This document shows positions 4,905-7,484 of a stretch of DNA of 7,484 bases, piece after piece (position 1 is the stretch's first letter; every line of letters begins with the position of its first letter). A program made the position numbers and the translations under genes. The DNA comes from an archaeon (GTDB lineage Archaea > Nanobdellota > Nanobdellia > Woesearchaeales > JAHJEM01), in NCBI GenBank assembly GCA_020057445.1, contig JAGVFV010000100.1:1-7484 (forward strand). Reading direction: 5' to 3'. The notes beneath the pieces were generated by a model. It was not told the DNA's origin and did not search any database. It saw only the letters and a program-made list of their open reading frames with translations.

Positions 4905-7484
4905 TTTCTTCTTATTATCCTCACTTTTCCTGTGTTTGCGTCGACTTCCACAAGGTCGCCGTCATTTAATACTTTTGTCGCTATTTTTGTACCGATGATG
5001 CATGGTTTTTTGAGCTCTCGGGAGATAATTGCTGCGTGGGATAGTATTCCACCTTCATCTGTTACTATGCCTTTTGATATTTTTATAAGTGGGATGTCAT
5101 GAGGGTGGGTCATTGGCACTACTAAAATTGCATCATGAGGCATCTTACATTTTTTTAATTCTCGTATTTTATGAACAGTACCAGTTATTTTTCCGCCAAA
5201 CGCGGATTTGCCGCGTATTTCTTGAATGCCTGTTGATTGTGTCAAGAACCGTTTATGTAGATGTTGTATGACTCCTGACTCGGAGATGACAGTTTCCTTG
5301 TCATCTTTGGATGAGTAGAGATAGAAATAACCCTTTTGTCTCCTTTGCGATTCTTCTTTTTCTAGGGGTAAGAGTCCCAGTGTTTTCTTTGACAGTATTT
5401 CTTTGTAAGTTAAAAATGCAAGTAATGACGCATCATATCCATTGGCTTTCCCAATTTTTTTAAATCCCGTTGTCAAAGCTTGTTCAATTTTTGGATAAAG
5501 TTCGGTTATAATCTCTCTGTTTTTTCCAATTTGACGTATCTGTTTATTGGTTAGATTTGAATGGTTGTTATCGCCGACGAGTCGCCAAAAGCAGTTGTAG
5601 AGTCCAATATGTGCGATATATTGGGGGTAAATTTCTATCAGGTATTTAGTAAAAAATTTAGGATCGCGATTGATATTTTTAATAGTGTGCACGATCCTTT
5701 TTCGAGTCTTATTGTATTCGTTCATCAATGGAGATAAGATTTCTTTTTCAAGATTTTTCCTTTTGGTAATCAGTCTTCCTATCTGCTTGATGACCTCTTG
5801 CTCATTAAGAAGGGAATTCCATTTGTGGACATCACCAATTCCTGCGACAGTTCGGTATGATATGCCTGTCATTTTCTTCAAGTGTTTTGTATATGCAATT
5901 GCGATACAACTGAGAGTGAGCAATGATAAATTCCTTTCCGTCGCTGCTTGAAGGCCGAATTTTTCAATTTGATTAATAGTTATTTCGTCACATGTTTCTT
6001 TTTTCCCTCTTGATAGTATCCTCACCACTCCGTCATTCGCATCGACTTCCACAAGGTCGCCGTCTTTCAGGACGTCTGTCGCTATCTTCGTCCCGATGAT
6101 GCAGGGTTTGTTGAGTTCCCTGCTGATGATTGCCGCATGACAGGTGATCCCTCCTTCGTCAGTCACGATGCCTCCGGCCTGTTTCATAAGCCTGATGAAG
6201 TCAGGAGTGGTCATGGGTGTGACAAGGATGTCTCCTTTCCGGAAATCATCCACATGGCTTGAGGTGGCAAGGATCCTCACTTTTCCCCTGACCTTTCCTT
6301 TGTTGGCTATTGTCCCCTTGATTTCTGTCAGGCCAGCAGTCTTTGCATCAAGCTGTACACCCTGCTCTTTGACGAAATGCCTTCCTGCATCTTCTGTGTA
6401 GCATGTGTTCTTTCCATTATTTTGGTTGATGACAAAGTATGATGAACGCGATTGTAATTCTTCCTTCACCCCTTTCACAAGTCGTTTATCCTGAAGGTCA
6501 TGGAGTCTTGCAAGGTCGATAAAGCGGGCCTCGTCAAGTGTGATGTGCAGTCGTCTGGCGAGTTCTCCAAGTATGATTGTATTGACAAAATAGCAGGCTT
6601 GTGCATGATACATCTTCCTGTCATCCTGCAGAATGGTCACCATCTGCACGATCTTGAAGAGGCGGCTCATGTCATCTCCGAACTTGTACTTTTTGAGGAG
6701 CCTCTGCTGCGCGCCCCTTATCTCTTCCACTGAATGGAGTTCGTGGCCATCGCGCAGGGCTTTCTTTACAAGAGCAGTCACTCGTGGTATTGTCCAGACT
6801 TCAGGGCCGACATATTCGTAGGGGAACCAAAAATATCTTTTTGAAAAATGGCGGATGGCTTTCTTCACTTCCGTGGATCGCATGCCTTTCTTCTTTGCCA
6901 ATAAGACGATATGATGGAATTCTTTCTCTTCCGTATTGCTATAGGATTGAATGGAAGGCAATAGCATTATTTTCGCGATCTCTTCTCGGTCCTGCTTGGA
7001 ATATTTTTCTAGGACTGCATTTACCTTTCCTTCGAGGAGCTTTTGAGTGAAGATCCAATATATGCCATTTTTGGCGATGAATTCGCCATATAGCCGGTCG
7101 AATTCTGTGAAGAACTCATGGAACTCTTTTATTGACGCTTTCTTTGCCCTTTTTGCGAAAAGTTCAGCACAGCGAACAGACCGCTCCCCTGCATCTATTC
7201 CTTCTTTTCGAAGCGCATCAAATGATCTGATATTCTTTTCCAGCTTGTTCAGCGCAAATGTCCCAAGATTCCTCATGACTTTCGCATCCCATACGACTGT
7301 GTACCATCCTTTGTCCCAGATGTTGATGATGTCTTTGGTGTCGATTCCAAGGGCGTCTTGCACTGGCCAGGAGAAATAGGAATAGAGTGGCCAGATCGCA
7401 GGGATGTAGCGCTTCCGGACGACTATCCACTCCCTCTTTTCTTTCTCTGTTGGATCAGTCTCTGCGACTAAGGTTGTTACCGGC
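4901..7484 (-). CDS. Large protein with two PEP-utilising mobile (phosphohistidine) domains; 5' end cut by the right edge
   Basis: At least 860 residues are visible, counted from the edge. The frame stays open for 40 codons beyond the GTG at 7363 with protein-like W/Y-rich sequence (KRYIPAIWPLYSYFSWP), so the start lies outside. Residues 1-385 are a helical domain. Swivelling domain 1 spans about 388-490, with TDEGGITCHAAIISREL and His 449. Residues 500-750 are a second helical, Lys-rich segment (SLLTLSCIAIAYTKHLKKMTG near its start). Swivelling domain 2 spans about 755-858, with TDEGGILSHAAIISREL and His 816. The two swivels are nearly identical in their last 50 residues. No ATP-grasp or PEP barrel is visible. 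Helical plus swivel units thus occur twice here and once more at 2815-3912. The phosphatase gene follows with an ATGA overlap. Likely role: a phosphohistidine carrier in a PEP-synthase-like transfer; the substrate is unknown. Confidence 0.85.
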   Translation of the reverse strand, partial: PVTTLVAETDPTEKEKREWIVVRKRYIPAIWPLYSYFSWPVQDALGIDTKDIINIWDKGWYTVVWDAKVMRNLGTFALNKLEKNIRSFDALRKEGIDAGERSVRCAELFAKRAKKASIKEFHEFFTEFDRLYGEFIAKNGIYWIFTQKLLEGKVNAVLEKYSKQDREEIAKIMLLPSIQSYSNTEEKEFHHIVLLAKKKGMRSTEVKKAIRHFSKRYFWFPYEYVGPEVWTIPRVTALVKKALRDGHELHSVEEIRGAQQRLLKKYKFGDDMSRLFKIVQMVTILQDDRKMYHAQACYFVNTIILGELARRLHITLDEARFIDLARLHDLQDKRLVKGVKEELQSRSSYFVINQNNGKNTCYTEDAGRHFVKEQGVQLDAKTAGLTEIKGTIANKGKVRGKVRILATSSHVDDFRKGDILVTPMTTPDFIRLMKQAGGIVTDEGGITCHAAIISRELNKPCIIGTKIATDVLKDGDLVEVDANDGVVRILSRGKKETCDEITINQIEKFGLQAATERNLSLLTLSCIAIAYTKHLKKMTGISYRTVAGIGDVHKWNSLLNEQEVIKQIGRLITKRKNLEKEILSPLMNEYNKTRKRIVHTIKNINRDPKFFTKYLIEIYPQYIAHIGLYNCFWRLVGDNNHSNLTNKQIRQIGKNREIITELYPKIEQALTTGFKKIGKANGYDASLLAFLTYKEILSKKTLGLLPLEKEESQRRQKGYFYLYSSKDDKETVISESGVIQHLHKRFLTQSTGIQEIRGKSAFGGKITGTVHKIRELKKCKMPHDAILVVPMTHPHDIPLIKISKGIVTDEGGILSHAAIISRELKKPCIIGTKIATKVLNDGDLVEVDANTGKVRIIRRK
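4912..5040 (-). repeat. DNA copy of swivelling-domain segment (copy 2)
   Basis: This segment encodes the end of swivelling domain 2 and closely repeats 6013-6141, including an identical 23-base run at 4941-4963 and 6042-6064. The protein encoded (HAAIISREL.KPCIIGTKIAT.VL.DGDLVEVDAN) is almost invariant between copies. A more diverged third copy is at about 2835-2966. Confidence 0.7.
6013..6141 (-). repeat. DNA copy of swivelling-domain segment (copy 1)
   Basis: This is the partner of 4912-5040, encoding the end of swivelling domain 1 in the same gene, with the two His codons 1101 bases apart (6137-6139 and 5036-5038). The high nucleotide similarity, greater than in the rest of the two units, points to recent duplication or gene conversion confined to this part of the domain. 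Confidence 0.7.

Noticed and set aside
7361..7363. GTG at 7361-7363 as the start of the large two-swivel protein
   Set aside because: The frame stays open with protein-like sequence for 40 more codons to the window edge, so the gene is truncated by the window and does not start here.
2815..7484. Complete PEP synthase or rifampin phosphotransferase genes
   Set aside because: Only the mobile phosphohistidine domain is recognisable; no ATP-grasp, PEP-binding barrel or rifampin-binding region could be found in the visible sequence.
1..7484. Insertion sequence, transposase, tRNA or rRNA gene
   Set aside because: No terminal inverted repeats with a transposase, no tRNA cloverleaf and no rRNA-like sequence was seen on either strand.

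Overview
The window reads like an archaeal chromosome, most likely from a DPANN-type lineage such as a Woesearchaeota or Pacearchaeota relative; the lineage is a guess. The domain call rests on archaeal TATA boxes (TTTATATA or TTTATATT). Two of them sit about 27 bases before an ATG, as in leaderless archaeal mRNAs. One other gene has a GAGGTG Shine-Dalgarno sequence. There is also a set of phosphoenolpyruvate-utilising 'mobile domain' proteins of a style common in archaea and small-genome lineages. Gene packing is tight, with ATGA stop/start overlaps and two stops only 2 bases apart.

Left block (1-1888, minus strand): a probable sugar operon. A GHMP-family sugar kinase resembling heptose-7-phosphate kinase HddA is transcribed first. 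A 145-base gap holding a diverged 27-bp tandem repeat follows, then a short-chain dehydrogenase/reductase. The dehydrogenase overlaps by 4 bases the start of a Rossmann-fold protein that runs off the left edge.

Regulatory centre (1889-2044): a compact divergent promoter region. Each side has a TATA box. The octamer TTCCTACC or a near copy lies just downstream of both TATA boxes, as an inverted repeat at the kinase promoter and as direct repeats at the other. A separate palindrome, GTCACTTAAAAGTGAC, lies between the two promoters.

Rightward gene (2045-2812): a ribbon-helix-helix DNA-binding domain fused to a sugar-phosphate nucleotidyltransferase-like domain that has lost its GxGTR nucleotide-binding loop. 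The best reading, an inference, is a pseudoenzyme turned regulator that binds a sugar nucleotide or sugar phosphate and controls itself and the divergent kinase operon through the TTCCTACC sites.

Right block (2815-7484, minus strand): a phosphohistidine-centred group. A large protein, cut by the right edge, carries two swivelling phosphohistidine domains, each preceded by a helical domain. It overlaps by ATGA a histidine-phosphatase-superfamily protein with a helical N-terminal extension. Downstream, under its own leaderless promoter, is a shorter protein with one more helical domain and swivelling domain. None of the visible parts carries an ATP-grasp or a PEP-binding barrel, so the phosphoryl donor partner, if any, is outside the window or encoded elsewhere.
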